DNA of 9,134 nucleotides from SFEL01 sp045592165. Lineage in GTDB: Bacteria; Bacillota; Clostridia; Christensenellales; CAG-138. The translations under genes and the position numbers were made by a program. This document shows, in pieces, positions 1 to 5,470 of this stretch. A model generated the notes under the pieces. The model did no database searches. It saw only the letters and a program-made list of their open reading frames with translations, and was not told the DNA's origin. The stretch's first letter is position 1; the number at the start of each line of letters is the position of its first letter. The stretch spans positions 1-9,134 of the forward strand of contig JAZNUG010000054.1 of the NCBI GenBank assembly GCA_045592165.1, in the 5' to 3' direction.

Positions 1-608
1 TCCACATTGCGGTATTTGTTGCGGAACTGGGCGTTGGCGTTGTCCTTTATGGATTCTATCAGCTCGTTTGTAAAGGTTTCGCTGGTAACGTAGGTTATGC
101 GGTAGGTGGGGTGGGCAGCCTTGATGTGGTTGCCGATGGCATGCATAAGGTGAGTTTTGCCGAGACCTACATCGCCGTATATGAACAGAGGGTTGTATGC
201 GGTGGCGGGATTGTCTGCAACGGCCTTTGCTGCTGCGTGGGCAAGGTTGTTGTTGCCGCCGATAACAAAGCTGTCAAAGGTGAATTTGGGATTCAGCAGG
301 GTATCCTCCCGGCGGGATTCCTCCTCCTTGAGACGCATATACTTCTCCCGCTCATCCGCAGGCACGAAGACAATGCGGTATGCTGCGCCGGAGGTATCTG
401 CTATTGCAGAGGTGACAGGGGCAGTATAAAGATTGCGCAGGGTATCCAGCGCCATGTCGCCGCTGTACGTGAAAACCAGAGCGTCGTTGAGCACGCACAG
501 CGGCTCAAGACCCTCTATCCACAGCTGATAGCTCATGGCGGTCATGCTCTTTTTTATTATTGGCTGGGCGTTTTCCCAGAGCTGATTAAGATCCATGGTT
601 TCGTTCAT
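1..608 (-). CDS. dnaA: Chromosomal replication initiator DnaA (5' part; gene runs off the left edge)
   Basis: DnaA binds DnaA boxes at oriC, forms an ATP-dependent filament that opens the duplex and helps load the replicative helicase. My reverse-strand translation starts at the ATG at 608-606, with AAGGGG eight bases upstream, and gives 202 residues before the window ends. Residues 1 to about 82 match the N-terminal domain I (WENAQPIIKKSMTAMSYQLW). The linker (domain II) is very short, roughly residues 83-105. The AAA+ domain starts at about 106 (NPKFTFDSFVIGGNNN) and has Walker A GDVGLGKTH at 145-153 and LMHAIGNHIK after it. Walker B, the sensors and the DNA-binding domain IV lie outside the window. 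A second in-frame ATG at 596 is possible, but the ribosome-binding site favours 608. The gene is divergent from rpmH, the usual Firmicutes arrangement. Family assignment is secure. Confidence 0.96.
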   Translation of the reverse strand, partial: MNETMDLNQLWENAQPIIKKSMTAMSYQLWIEGLEPLCVLNDALVFTYSGDMALDTLRNLYTAPVTSAIADTSGAAYRIVFVPADEREKYMRLKEEESRREDTLLNPKFTFDSFVIGGNNNLAHAAAKAVADNPATAYNPLFIYGDVGLGKTHLMHAIGNHIKAAHPTYRITYVTSETFTNELIESIKDNANAQFRNKYRNV

Positions 609-632
609 GTTACTAACCCCTTGTTGAAAAAG

Positions 633-651
633 TTATCAACATTGTTGATAA
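633..651. promoter_or_regulatory. Inverted pair of DnaA-box-like 9-mers in the dnaA leader
   Basis: TTATCAACA at 633-641 and its exact reverse complement TGTTGATAA at 643-651 are separated by one base. Each differs from the DnaA box consensus TTATNCACA at one position (sixth base A instead of C). They lie 25-43 bases upstream of the dnaA start, where DnaA autorepression sites are commonly found. They could equally serve only as an RNA hairpin in the dnaA leader. Binding is inferred, not shown. Confidence 0.45.
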
Positions 652-688
652 TTTTGTTGAAGACAACAAAAAGCCGCAATGGGCTTTT
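652..688 (-). promoter_or_regulatory. Overlapping stem-loops in the dnaA 5' leader
   Basis: TTTTGTTG (652-659) and CAACAAAA (664-671) form a perfect 8-bp hairpin with a 4-base loop. Overlapping it, AAAAGCC (669-675) and GGCTTTT (682-688) form a 7-bp stem with a 6-base loop; on the minus strand this stem ends in a T run, like a weak terminator or attenuator. The two share bases 669-671, so they compete. Together with the box pair at 633-651 they make an unusually structured leader. Confidence 0.4.
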
Positions 689-727
689 GTATCGGTACAG
701 CGTATTTATAATATGTAAGAAATTGCT

Positions 728-743
728 GCAGGGGCCCTGCCCC
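728..743. repeat. GC-rich palindrome, GGGGC-CCT-GCCCC (copy 1 of 3)
   Basis: GGGGC (731-735) and GCCCC (739-743) flank a 3-base centre, and GCAGGG (728-733) with CCCTGC (735-740) forms an overlapping palindrome. The core is followed by AATCGCAA. A related core followed by GAACACTCGCAA occurs upstream of rnpA, and a shorter form occurs upstream of yidC. This may be a small dispersed palindromic repeat; only a genome-wide count would show it. Confidence 0.4.
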
Positions 744-910
744 AATCGCAACACATAAATCATAACAAATTTGCCATGGGCAGGCAATAGCCATGGGGTA
801 TCTATTTTTCTTCCTTTGTGATTTTGCCTGTGATAGGTACACAATATGTAGTGTTGGCAGGGAAAAGAATTTTTTATAGCTAAAAAGGGGTGAAAATCAG
901 CTTATTTTCC

Positions 911-940
911 TTGACATTCATCTGTGATTTCTTATATAAT
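911..940 (+). promoter_or_regulatory. Strong sigma-A promoter for the rpmH operon
   Basis: A perfect -35 TTGACA (911-916) and a perfect -10 TATAAT (935-940) are separated by 18 bases, with an AT-rich, UP-element-like tract upstream (about 866-910). Predicted transcription start is near 947, giving a leader of about 77 bases before rpmH. A consensus promoter fits the high demand for ribosomal protein and RNase P components. Confidence 0.85.
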
Positions 941-965
941 CTAGAACTGACGGTTTGCGTAAATG

Positions 966-988
966 GCCGAGTGCCCCGGCGCACCGGC
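966..988 (+). promoter_or_regulatory. GC-rich hairpin in the rpmH leader
   Basis: GCCG (966-969) pairs with CGGC (985-988) and, after a bulged A, GTGC (971-974) pairs with GCAC (981-984) around a 6-base loop. No T run follows, so it is not a terminator. It lies about 20 bases after the predicted transcription start and ends 22 bases before the ribosome-binding site. It could stabilise the 5' end of the mRNA or bind a regulator; the role is unknown. Confidence 0.4.
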
Positions 989-1023
989 TTAAAATATGAA
1001 TTGATTGGAAAGAGGTGCAAGAA

Positions 1024-1158
1024 ATGCTTCAGACTTACCAGCCCAAAAAAAGGCAGCGCAAGAAGGTTCACGGTTTCCGTGCCCGCATGGCCACCAAGAA
1101 CGGCCGCAACGTTCTGGCCCGCAGAAGGCTCAAGGGAAGAAAAAGGTTGTCCGCATAA
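1024..1158 (+). CDS. rpmH: 50S ribosomal protein L34
   Basis: L34 is a small, very basic protein of the large ribosomal subunit that binds 23S rRNA. The 44-residue product has the usual family length. It begins MLQTYQPKKRQRKKVHGFRA and continues RMATKNGRNVLARRRLKGRK, matching the L34 pattern (QPKKRQRKKVHGFRARM, then NGRNVLARRRxKGRxxLSA) along its whole length. The start is chosen from AGAGGTG at 1011-1017, six bases before the ATG. It is the first gene after the strong promoter at 911-940 and is followed by rnpA, as in most bacteria. It sits 160 bases upstream of rnpA, a gap filled with hairpins. Confidence 0.97.
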   Translation: MLQTYQPKKRQRKKVHGFRARMATKNGRNVLARRRLKGRKRLSA

Positions 1159-1181
1159 TAAATATGGCTTTGACTTAGGTC

Positions 1182-1223
1182 ACGGCAAGCCGAGCGCGAG
1201 CTTTGAGCTTGCCGTACGTTTTT
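1182..1223 (+). terminator. Stem-loop with T tract after rpmH, probable attenuator
   Basis: ACGGCAAGC (1182-1190) and GCTTGCCGT (1207-1215) form a perfect 9-bp stem. Inside the loop GAGC-GCGA-GCTT can form a second small stem with a GNRA-type tetraloop. TTTTT follows at 1219-1223, three bases after the stem. Such a partial terminator between rpmH and rnpA would let L34 message outnumber RNase P protein message. Strength is inferred. Confidence 0.6.
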
Positions 1224-1243
1224 AAGGACGATTTTTTTCGACA

Positions 1244-1292
1244 GAATGCTTTTGCATTCATGGTCTTACGACCAACACGGGGCTGTGCCCCG
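1244..1292 (+). repeat. Three tandem perfect hairpins upstream of rnpA
   Basis: Three perfect inverted repeats follow each other: GAATGC-TTTT-GCATTC (1244-1259), TGGTC-TTAC-GACCA (1261-1274) and CGGGGC-TGT-GCCCCG (1278-1292). The last is copy 2 of the GGGGC-n-GCCCC palindrome. They end 10 bases before the rnpA ribosome-binding site. They may be RNA processing or stability elements that separate rpmH from rnpA transcripts. Confidence 0.5.
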
Positions 1293-1318
1293 AACACTCG
1301 CAAAGGAAAACCATCAAG

Positions 1319-1672
1319 GTGAAACGCTGTTATTCCCTCAAGCGGAATAAAACCTTCCGCTATGTATACCGCAGGGGCAAATCCGTGCCCTCCCGCATGC
1401 TGGTGATGATTTACAATAAATCCAAAACCGGCATGGTGAAGGTGGGATTTTCAGTCAGCAAAAAAATCGGCAACAGCGTTACCAGAAACCGCGTGAAGCG
1501 CAGGCTCAGGGAAGCCTTCCGTCCCTTGATACCCGAGATTATGCCGGGTTATGATATTATCTTCATTGCGCGAGAGGCGGTTGTGGAGGCGGAATTCGAC
1601 TCCATCGGACGCAGCATGTACGGCATGCTGCGTAAAGCCACCCTTTTAAAAAAGCAGAATGAGCAGGATTAG
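1319..1672 (+). CDS. rnpA: Ribonuclease P protein component (C5 protein)
   Basis: RnpA is the protein subunit of RNase P. It binds the catalytic RNA (rnpB, not in this window) and the 5' leader of precursor tRNAs so that the leader is cut off. The product has 117 residues, the usual length. Basic N-terminal sequence (MKRCYSLKRNKTFRYVYRRG) and the hallmark RNR helix NSVTRNRVKRRLRE at residues 52-65 identify it. VKVGFSVSKKIGNSV precedes it, and PGYDIIFIAR at 76-85 is the conserved strand. The start is GTG with AAAGGA at 1302-1307, eleven bases upstream. Its last 14 bases overlap yidD, so the two are probably translationally coupled. Confidence 0.96.
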   Translation: MKRCYSLKRNKTFRYVYRRGKSVPSRMLVMIYNKSKTGMVKVGFSVSKKIGNSVTRNRVKRRLREAFRPLIPEIMPGYDIIFIAREAVVEAEFDSIGRSMYGMLRKATLLKKQNEQD

Positions 1673-1910
1673 CGAATTTTTAAAGCGCATAATCGTGGAA
1701 ATGATAGTGGGATATCAAAAATACATATCCCCCCGCTTTCCCGGATGCTGCCGCTATACGCCAACGTGTTCTGCCTATGGCCTGGAGGCTGTCCGGGTCC
1801 ATGGGCCCTTTAAGGGAACATTGCTGGCGCTTTGGCGCATATGCCGCTGCAATCCGTTTTCAAAGGGCGGCTATGATCCCGTTCCCCCAAAGAAGGGGAA
1901 CGCGGATTAG
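1659..1910 (+). CDS. yidD: Membrane protein insertion efficiency factor YidD
   Basis: YidD is a small membrane-associated protein thought to assist YidC/Sec-dependent insertion of inner-membrane proteins. The 83-residue product contains the family signature: YQKYISPRFPGCCRYTPTCS (residues 19-38), then AVRVHGPFKG (44-53), then RICRCNPFSKGGYDPVPPKK (60-79). Cysteines at 30, 31, 37, 62 and 64 fit the family's conserved cysteines. A hydrophobic/amphipathic N-terminal helix (about residues 5-20) fits membrane attachment. The ATG lies inside the end of rnpA in another frame; no strong ribosome-binding site is visible, so translation probably depends on ribosomes finishing rnpA. Its place between rnpA and yidC is the usual one. 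Confidence 0.95.
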   Translation: MSRISEFLKRIIVEMIVGYQKYISPRFPGCCRYTPTCSAYGLEAVRVHGPFKGTLLALWRICRCNPFSKGGYDPVPPKKGNAD

Positions 1911-1928
1911 TCTCTTACCGAGCGATCC

Positions 1929-1957
1929 CCCCGACACTGCTTATCGGGGCTGCCCCG
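1929..1957 (+). repeat. Competing palindromes in the yidD-yidC gap (copy 3 of GGGGC-n-GCCCC)
   Basis: CCCCGA (1929-1934) pairs with TCGGGG (1944-1949) around a 9-base loop, while the same GGGG is also the left arm of CGGGGC-T-GCCCCG (1945-1957). The second form has only a one-base centre and so is more a DNA palindrome than an RNA hairpin. There is no T run, so it is not a clear terminator. It lies in the 90-base gap before yidC. Confidence 0.4.
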
Positions 1958-2000
1958 CTCAAAGCACACATCACACAAATAACGAAAGCGAGGATTATCC

Positions 2001-2954
2001 ATGCAGGGTGATTTCTTTTTGACTACTTGGTTCCTCCAGGGCATGAAGTGGATATACGGAAACGTAAACAGCGTATTCCTCACCATCCTCATCTGCACCC
2101 TGGTACTCCGCTGCTTTACCATCTTCTCTGATATCAAGACCCGCAAGTCCAGCGCTGCAATGGCTGCCATTCAGCCCGAGCTGAAAAAGCTTCAGAAAAA
2201 GTACGGCAACGATCCTCAGAAGCTTCAGATGGCCCAGAGCAAGCTCATGAAGGACAACAACGTAAGCATGTTCGGCAGCTGCCTGCCCATGCTGATTACC
2301 ATGCCCCTGTTCTTCTGCTTCATAGCCGCTTTCCGTTTCTGGGGCTATGAGGAAACCATCCGTCTGCTGGTCAGCGAAAATGCAGAGGAGATTCTTCTTT
2401 CCTACAAGTTCCTGTGGGTAAACAACATCTGGCAGGCTGATAACGGCTTTATGCCTGTTATTCAGGAAGGCTCCAAGTTCCTGGCCCAGACCCAGCAGCT
2501 TGACAGGCTCCTGTATCTGCAGAACAACCCCGGCGTATGGGAAAAGCTGGTAGAGATTGGCATTGCCGTTCAGGAAAACGGAGCATACCACTTCCTCAAT
2601 ACCGAAGCTGCCATTGCCGCCTATAACACCGCCATGGAGCCCCTCAATGCCGTATACGCCGGCTATAACAACGGCTGGTTCATTCTGCCTCTGCTGGCAG
2701 GCGCCACCCAGTTTGTTGCTGCCAAGATCACCCAGATGGGTCAGCCTGAGCAGGATCCCAATGCGCCCGGTGCCAATATGGGCAAGACAATGCTGTGGAT
2801 GATGCCCATCATGTCCGTTTGGTTCTGCCTTACCTATAATGCGGCCTTTGCCATTTACTGGATTCTCACCAGCGTATTCATGGTAATCGTAAATCTGGTG
2901 CTCAACAAGAAGTTCCCCAGAACTCCTGTTCAGCAGGAAGGAGTCGATAAGTAA
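2001..2954 (+). CDS. yidC: Membrane protein insertase YidC/Oxa1 family
   Basis: YidC inserts and folds membrane proteins, alone or with SecYEG. The 317-residue protein shows the five-helix Oxa1 core: TM1 at about 22-42, with the conserved arginine R37 (TLVLRCFTIF) of the hydrophilic groove; a charged cytoplasmic hairpin (IKTRKSSAAMAAIQPELKKLQKKYG, about 45-85); TM2 about 89-111; TM3 about 225-243; and TM4/TM5 about 264-300. There is no N-terminal signal peptide with lipobox cysteine of the kind seen in Bacillus SpoIIIJ; the protein begins MQGDFFLTTW. The outer segment between TM2 and TM3 (about 112-224) is far longer than the few tens of residues typical of Gram-positive homologues. Ribosome-binding site GCGAGG lies at 1988-1993. 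The gene overlaps khpB by one base. Confidence 0.95.
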   Translation: MQGDFFLTTWFLQGMKWIYGNVNSVFLTILICTLVLRCFTIFSDIKTRKSSAAMAAIQPELKKLQKKYGNDPQKLQMAQSKLMKDNNVSMFGSCLPMLITMPLFFCFIAAFRFWGYEETIRLLVSENAEEILLSYKFLWVNNIWQADNGFMPVIQEGSKFLAQTQQLDRLLYLQNNPGVWEKLVEIGIAVQENGAYHFLNTEAAIAAYNTAMEPLNAVYAGYNNGWFILPLLAGATQFVAAKITQMGQPEQDPNAPGANMGKTMLWMMPIMSVWFCLTYNAAFAIYWILTSVFMVIVNLVLNKKFPRTPVQQEGVDK

Positions 2955-3883
2955 TGGCAAGAACTATTGATGCAACCGGCCGTTCCATCGACGAGGCCAT
3001 CTTCAACGGCCTTAAGGAATTGGAAATCTCCATCGACGAAGTAGAAATAGACATAATCCAGCAGGAAAGCAAGGGCATACTTGGCATCGGCGCAAAGCCT
3101 GCCATAGTTCGCCTGACCGAGAGAGAGCCCGAGGACGTTACCGTTCCCGAGTATCTCAATCCCGAAAATCAGCGCCGCGAGCGCAGCGACCGCCGCGATA
3201 AGCGTGACCGCCGCGACAAGCGCGACCGCCGCGAGCGTCCCGAACGCACCGAAAGCAATCAGGGCGAAGAGACTGCCGAAGATGCCGGTGAAACCGCTGA
3301 AGCAAGCGAAGAGCGGCGCCGCGAGCGTGGCGAGCGCCGTGACCGCCGCCGCAGAGGCGACCGTGAGCGCAGCGACCGCCGCGAAGCAAAGGAGCCTCCC
3401 GAGGGATTTACCGAGGAAGCCGCCCAGGGCAACCCTGCCGCAGAATTCCTCAAGGGTCTGCTGGAGCATATGAAGGTTGAGGGCACTGTACTTGCCAAGG
3501 TTGAAGATGAAGGCATCCGCCTGTACATCGATAAGTCCACCATGGGCATGCTGATTGGCCACAGGGGCGAAACCCTGGATGCCATGCAGTATCTTACCAG
3601 CCTTGCAGTGAACCGCAACCGCAAGCAGGAAGGCTACACCCGCGTTTCCATCGATACCGAAGGCTACCGTGAAAAGCGCGAAGAGACCCTTGCCCGCCTT
3701 GCCCGCAAGATCGCAGGTCAGGTAAAGGCTACCGGCCGCTCCCGTACTCTGGAGCCCATGAACCCCTATGAGCGCCGCGTGCTCCATGCCACCCTTCAGA
3801 ATCATCCCTACGTTGCCACCCGCAGCGAAGGCGAAGAGCCCAACCGCCGCGTTGTAATCTACCTGAAGGATAAGGCTGAATAA
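2954..3883 (+). CDS. khpB: RNA-binding protein KhpB (Jag), Jag_N-KH-R3H
   Basis: KhpB/Jag binds RNA, typically with KhpA, and in several Firmicutes affects cell elongation, division and peptidoglycan synthesis; it is usually encoded next to yidC. The 309-residue product has a Jag N-terminal domain (1-56) with KGILGIG at 40-46. Next is a long Arg/Asp/Glu-rich linker (about 71-148). The KH domain (about 160-222) carries the RNA-binding GxxG loop GHRG at 202-205. The R3H domain (about 228-307) carries R274 and H278 (ERRVLH). AAGGAG at 2938-2943 lies ten bases before the ATG, inside the end of yidC, and TAATG overlaps the yidC stop by one base, indicating coupled translation. The linker is unusually long and repetitive. 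It is the last gene of the operon here. Confidence 0.95.
   Translation: MARTIDATGRSIDEAIFNGLKELEISIDEVEIDIIQQESKGILGIGAKPAIVRLTEREPEDVTVPEYLNPENQRRERSDRRDKRDRRDKRDRRERPERTESNQGEETAEDAGETAEASEERRRERGERRDRRRRGDRERSDRREAKEPPEGFTEEAAQGNPAAEFLKGLLEHMKVEGTVLAKVEDEGIRLYIDKSTMGMLIGHRGETLDAMQYLTSLAVNRNRKQEGYTRVSIDTEGYREKREETLARLARKIAGQVKATGRSRTLEPMNPYERRVLHATLQNHPYVATRSEGEEPNRRVVIYLKDKAE
3188..3234 (+). repeat. 18-bp tandem repeat inside khpB (DRRDKR linker)
   Basis: GACCGCCGCGA begins at 3188, 3206 and 3224, a strict 18-base period encoding DRRDKR-DRRDKR-DRRER. Related GACCGCC units recur near 3341 and 3373. The tract encodes the charged, probably disordered linker of KhpB and may change length by slippage or recombination. 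Confidence 0.75.
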
Positions 3884-3896
3884 CAGGATTTACACC

Positions 3897-3925
3897 AAAA
3901 GCCGCACTTACTGTGCGGCTTTTTT
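3897..3925 (+). terminator. Rho-independent terminator after khpB
   Basis: GCCGCAC (3901-3907) pairs with GTGCGGC (3913-3919) around TTACT, extended by AAAA before and a T run at 3920-3925. It begins 13 bases after the khpB stop and closes the rpmH-khpB operon. Because the A and T runs flank both sides it can also act on the minus strand, for the convergent gltS transcript. Confidence 0.88.
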
Positions 3926-3934
3926 GTATGAAAT

Positions 3935-3960
3935 AAGCGGCACCCGATAGGATGCCGCTT
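3935..3960 (-). terminator. Stem-loop downstream of gltS
   Basis: AAGCGGCA (3935-3942) and TGCCGCTT (3953-3960) form a perfect 8-bp stem with a 10-base loop, 16 bases past the gltS stop. The minus-strand tail is only moderately T-rich (ATTTCAT). It probably works with the neighbouring hairpin at 3897-3925 as a double terminator between convergent genes. Confidence 0.65.
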
Positions 3961-3976
3961 TGTTTATTGTGCTGTA

Positions 3977-5404
3977 TTAAGCTTTTTTCTTGTTTTTGCC
4001 GAACAGCTGCTTGCGGAAGAGTATTACGCACATTACCACAAGCAGGGCTATCAGGGCACCCATGGTTATCCATGTCATGGTGGGGGACTGGGGAGCTACG
4101 CCCAGCAGCAGGAGCATGGGGAAGCCGAATACTATTGCCCAAAGCTGCTGATAAATCATGTTATTGGAAGCGGGGGTTTCAAAGTAGGGATCCACCTCGC
4201 GGAGCAGTATAACGCCGGTGCTTGCGGTGCCGGTGAGCATGCCGTACATGGAGAGGAAAGCTTCATCCCGGTAACCGGAGAACAGGGTGGCGGATACCTT
4301 ATCCACGAAGAAGTAGGTGGCCACGGCGCCTGCAAAGCACACGAGTATGAGGGGGATGACGAATTCCCTGTGGCTGAAGGCGGAAAGGTCGATGGCAGCG
4401 ATGGATGCGGTGACCATTATGTCGAACATTACGCCGGCTATGCGGGAGAGCATAAAGTCATTGCAGTATTCTCTGTGCATGATGCCTTTGCTCTTGAAGA
4501 AGCGCAGTATGGCTTTGATGATAATTGCGCAGAGGGTGCCGATGAGGAAGTTGAAGCCCCAAATGAGAGGTTTAACAGTACCTACAAAGAAGCCGCCCAG
4601 ACTGTCCAGTCCCAGGGATACCAGCCACATAAGGGCATATGCTGCCATATAGGTAAGGAATACAAAGCCAAACTGAACAGTCAGCTTATCCAGTGATTCT
4701 GCAAGGGGAATTTCTCCCTTGGCGGTGATGGACTGTGCAGAGAGGTTTTCGGTTTCCTCGGAGGTGTCCACAACGCCTATCTTGCGGCCCTTTGCCTTGA
4801 TTATGTTAAGGTAGATTATGCCGCCTATGCTTGCGCTGACGAAGCCCATTGCCGCAACGCCGAGACCGAAGCTTGTTCCGTTGGGGAAGGGTATATAGTC
4901 GGTGGCAGTTTCATAGATATGTCCCCAGTTATATGCCTGACCGGGGCTCTGGCCGTAGCCCATGGGAACCAGCAGACCGCCGCATGCCCAGCTGCCGATA
5001 AGATATGCCAGCAGCATGCTGACGGCAAGGCCGACTATGGCCTGCACAAGGTATGTGGCAACTACGGTAACGCCGGTATTGAATACGTCTGTTTTGCCGG
5101 TTTTACTCTTGTTGCGGTCGCCGGTTTTGAGGGCCAGCGCAACAAAGCCAAGACCAAGACCGTGATAAGTGAGGGTTTCAAGGGTTATCCTCTTGAAGAA
5201 GGATACTCCGGTGATTTTTTCTATAAGTCCGTTTACCAGCAGCACTATAAAGCCTGCCAGAACCGAACTGGGGATGAGGGAACGGCGCAGGGCGGGAATA
5301 AGCCTGCGCAACATGTTTGCAAAAAGCATGGAACCCATGAGCATGCCAAGCTCCATCATGAATTCCCATACCTGAGCATCCCAGAAATTCAAGCCGGTGG
5401 TCAT
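3977..5404 (-). CDS. gltS: Sodium/glutamate symporter, GltS family
   Basis: Predicted Na+-driven uptake of glutamate across the cytoplasmic membrane. The 475-residue product is hydrophobic throughout, with roughly ten to twelve membrane helices and a charged central loop (about 203-240) dividing two halves, as expected for the inverted-repeat fold. The second half carries the family-like segment GMLTGTASTGVILLREVDP (388-406) followed by YFETPASNN. The matching place in the first half is GYGQSPGQAYNWG (149-161), which differs from the GTGAAW-type motif I recall for the proteobacterial protein, so exact substrate is less certain. The C-terminus is basic (RKQLFGKNKKKA). The start is supported by AAGGAGGA eight bases upstream (5420-5413). 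It is a single-gene unit, convergent to khpB and divergent from the protease gene. Related glutamate or other carboxylate transport cannot be excluded. Confidence 0.82.
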   Translation of the reverse strand: MTTGLNFWDAQVWEFMMELGMLMGSMLFANMLRRLIPALRRSLIPSSVLAGFIVLLVNGLIEKITGVSFFKRITLETLTYHGLGLGFVALALKTGDRNKSKTGKTDVFNTGVTVVATYLVQAIVGLAVSMLLAYLIGSWACGGLLVPMGYGQSPGQAYNWGHIYETATDYIPFPNGTSFGLGVAAMGFVSASIGGIIYLNIIKAKGRKIGVVDTSEETENLSAQSITAKGEIPLAESLDKLTVQFGFVFLTYMAAYALMWLVSLGLDSLGGFFVGTVKPLIWGFNFLIGTLCAIIIKAILRFFKSKGIMHREYCNDFMLSRIAGVMFDIMVTASIAAIDLSAFSHREFVIPLILVCFAGAVATYFFVDKVSATLFSGYRDEAFLSMYGMLTGTASTGVILLREVDPYFETPASNNMIYQQLWAIVFGFPMLLLLGVAPQSPTMTWITMGALIALLVVMCVILFRKQLFGKNKKKA

Positions 5405-5470
5405 AAAGGATATCCTCCTTTGTAGTGGAATTTTAGCGTGGGTATTTATTAAAATCAGATTAAATAGTTT

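Larger units (their letters stand above)
609..1023. other. dnaA-rpmH intergenic region (415 bases), possible part of the origin region
   Basis: I see no convincing gene here. From left to right it holds the dnaA leader with stem-loops and two DnaA-box-like 9-mers (617-688), a GC-rich palindrome (728-743), two direct copies of GCCATGGG (773-780 and 790-797), an AT-rich stretch (about 866-910) and the rpmH promoter and leader (911-1023). In Firmicutes the origin flanks dnaA, with box clusters upstream and/or between dnaA and dnaN. Only two near-consensus boxes are seen, so this spacer alone is a weak case for a full oriC. The dnaA-dnaN side is outside the window. Confidence 0.5.

Noticed and set aside
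515..523. CTATCCACA, one mismatch from a DnaA box, inside dnaA
   Set aside because: It is fully explained by the coding sequence for the conserved LWIEG stretch of domain I and stands alone.
695..760. Possible dnaA promoter (minus-strand TATTAT/TATAAA near 705-714)
   Set aside because: A -10-like sequence is present but no acceptable -35 is found at 16-18 bases, so I do not call it.
605..844. Minus-strand open frame of 79 codons upstream of dnaA
   Set aside because: It runs through the dnaA leader hairpins and overlaps the dnaA start, with no recognisable domain or good ribosome-binding site.
890..1225. Plus-strand open frame of 111 codons across the rpmH promoter and gene
   Set aside because: It starts upstream of the promoter and reads rpmH in the wrong frame; rpmH has a ribosome-binding site and full family match.
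1995..2960. Long minus-strand open frame (321 codons) exactly opposite yidC
   Set aside because: It mirrors yidC codon by codon, has no family features and no ribosome-binding site; such frames arise from the codon bias of the real gene.
2930..3805. Long minus-strand open frame (291 codons) opposite khpB, with Ala/Leu-rich, membrane-like sequence
   Set aside because: The hydrophobic look comes from reading the Arg/Asp repeat codons backwards; khpB is a clear full-length gene on the other strand.
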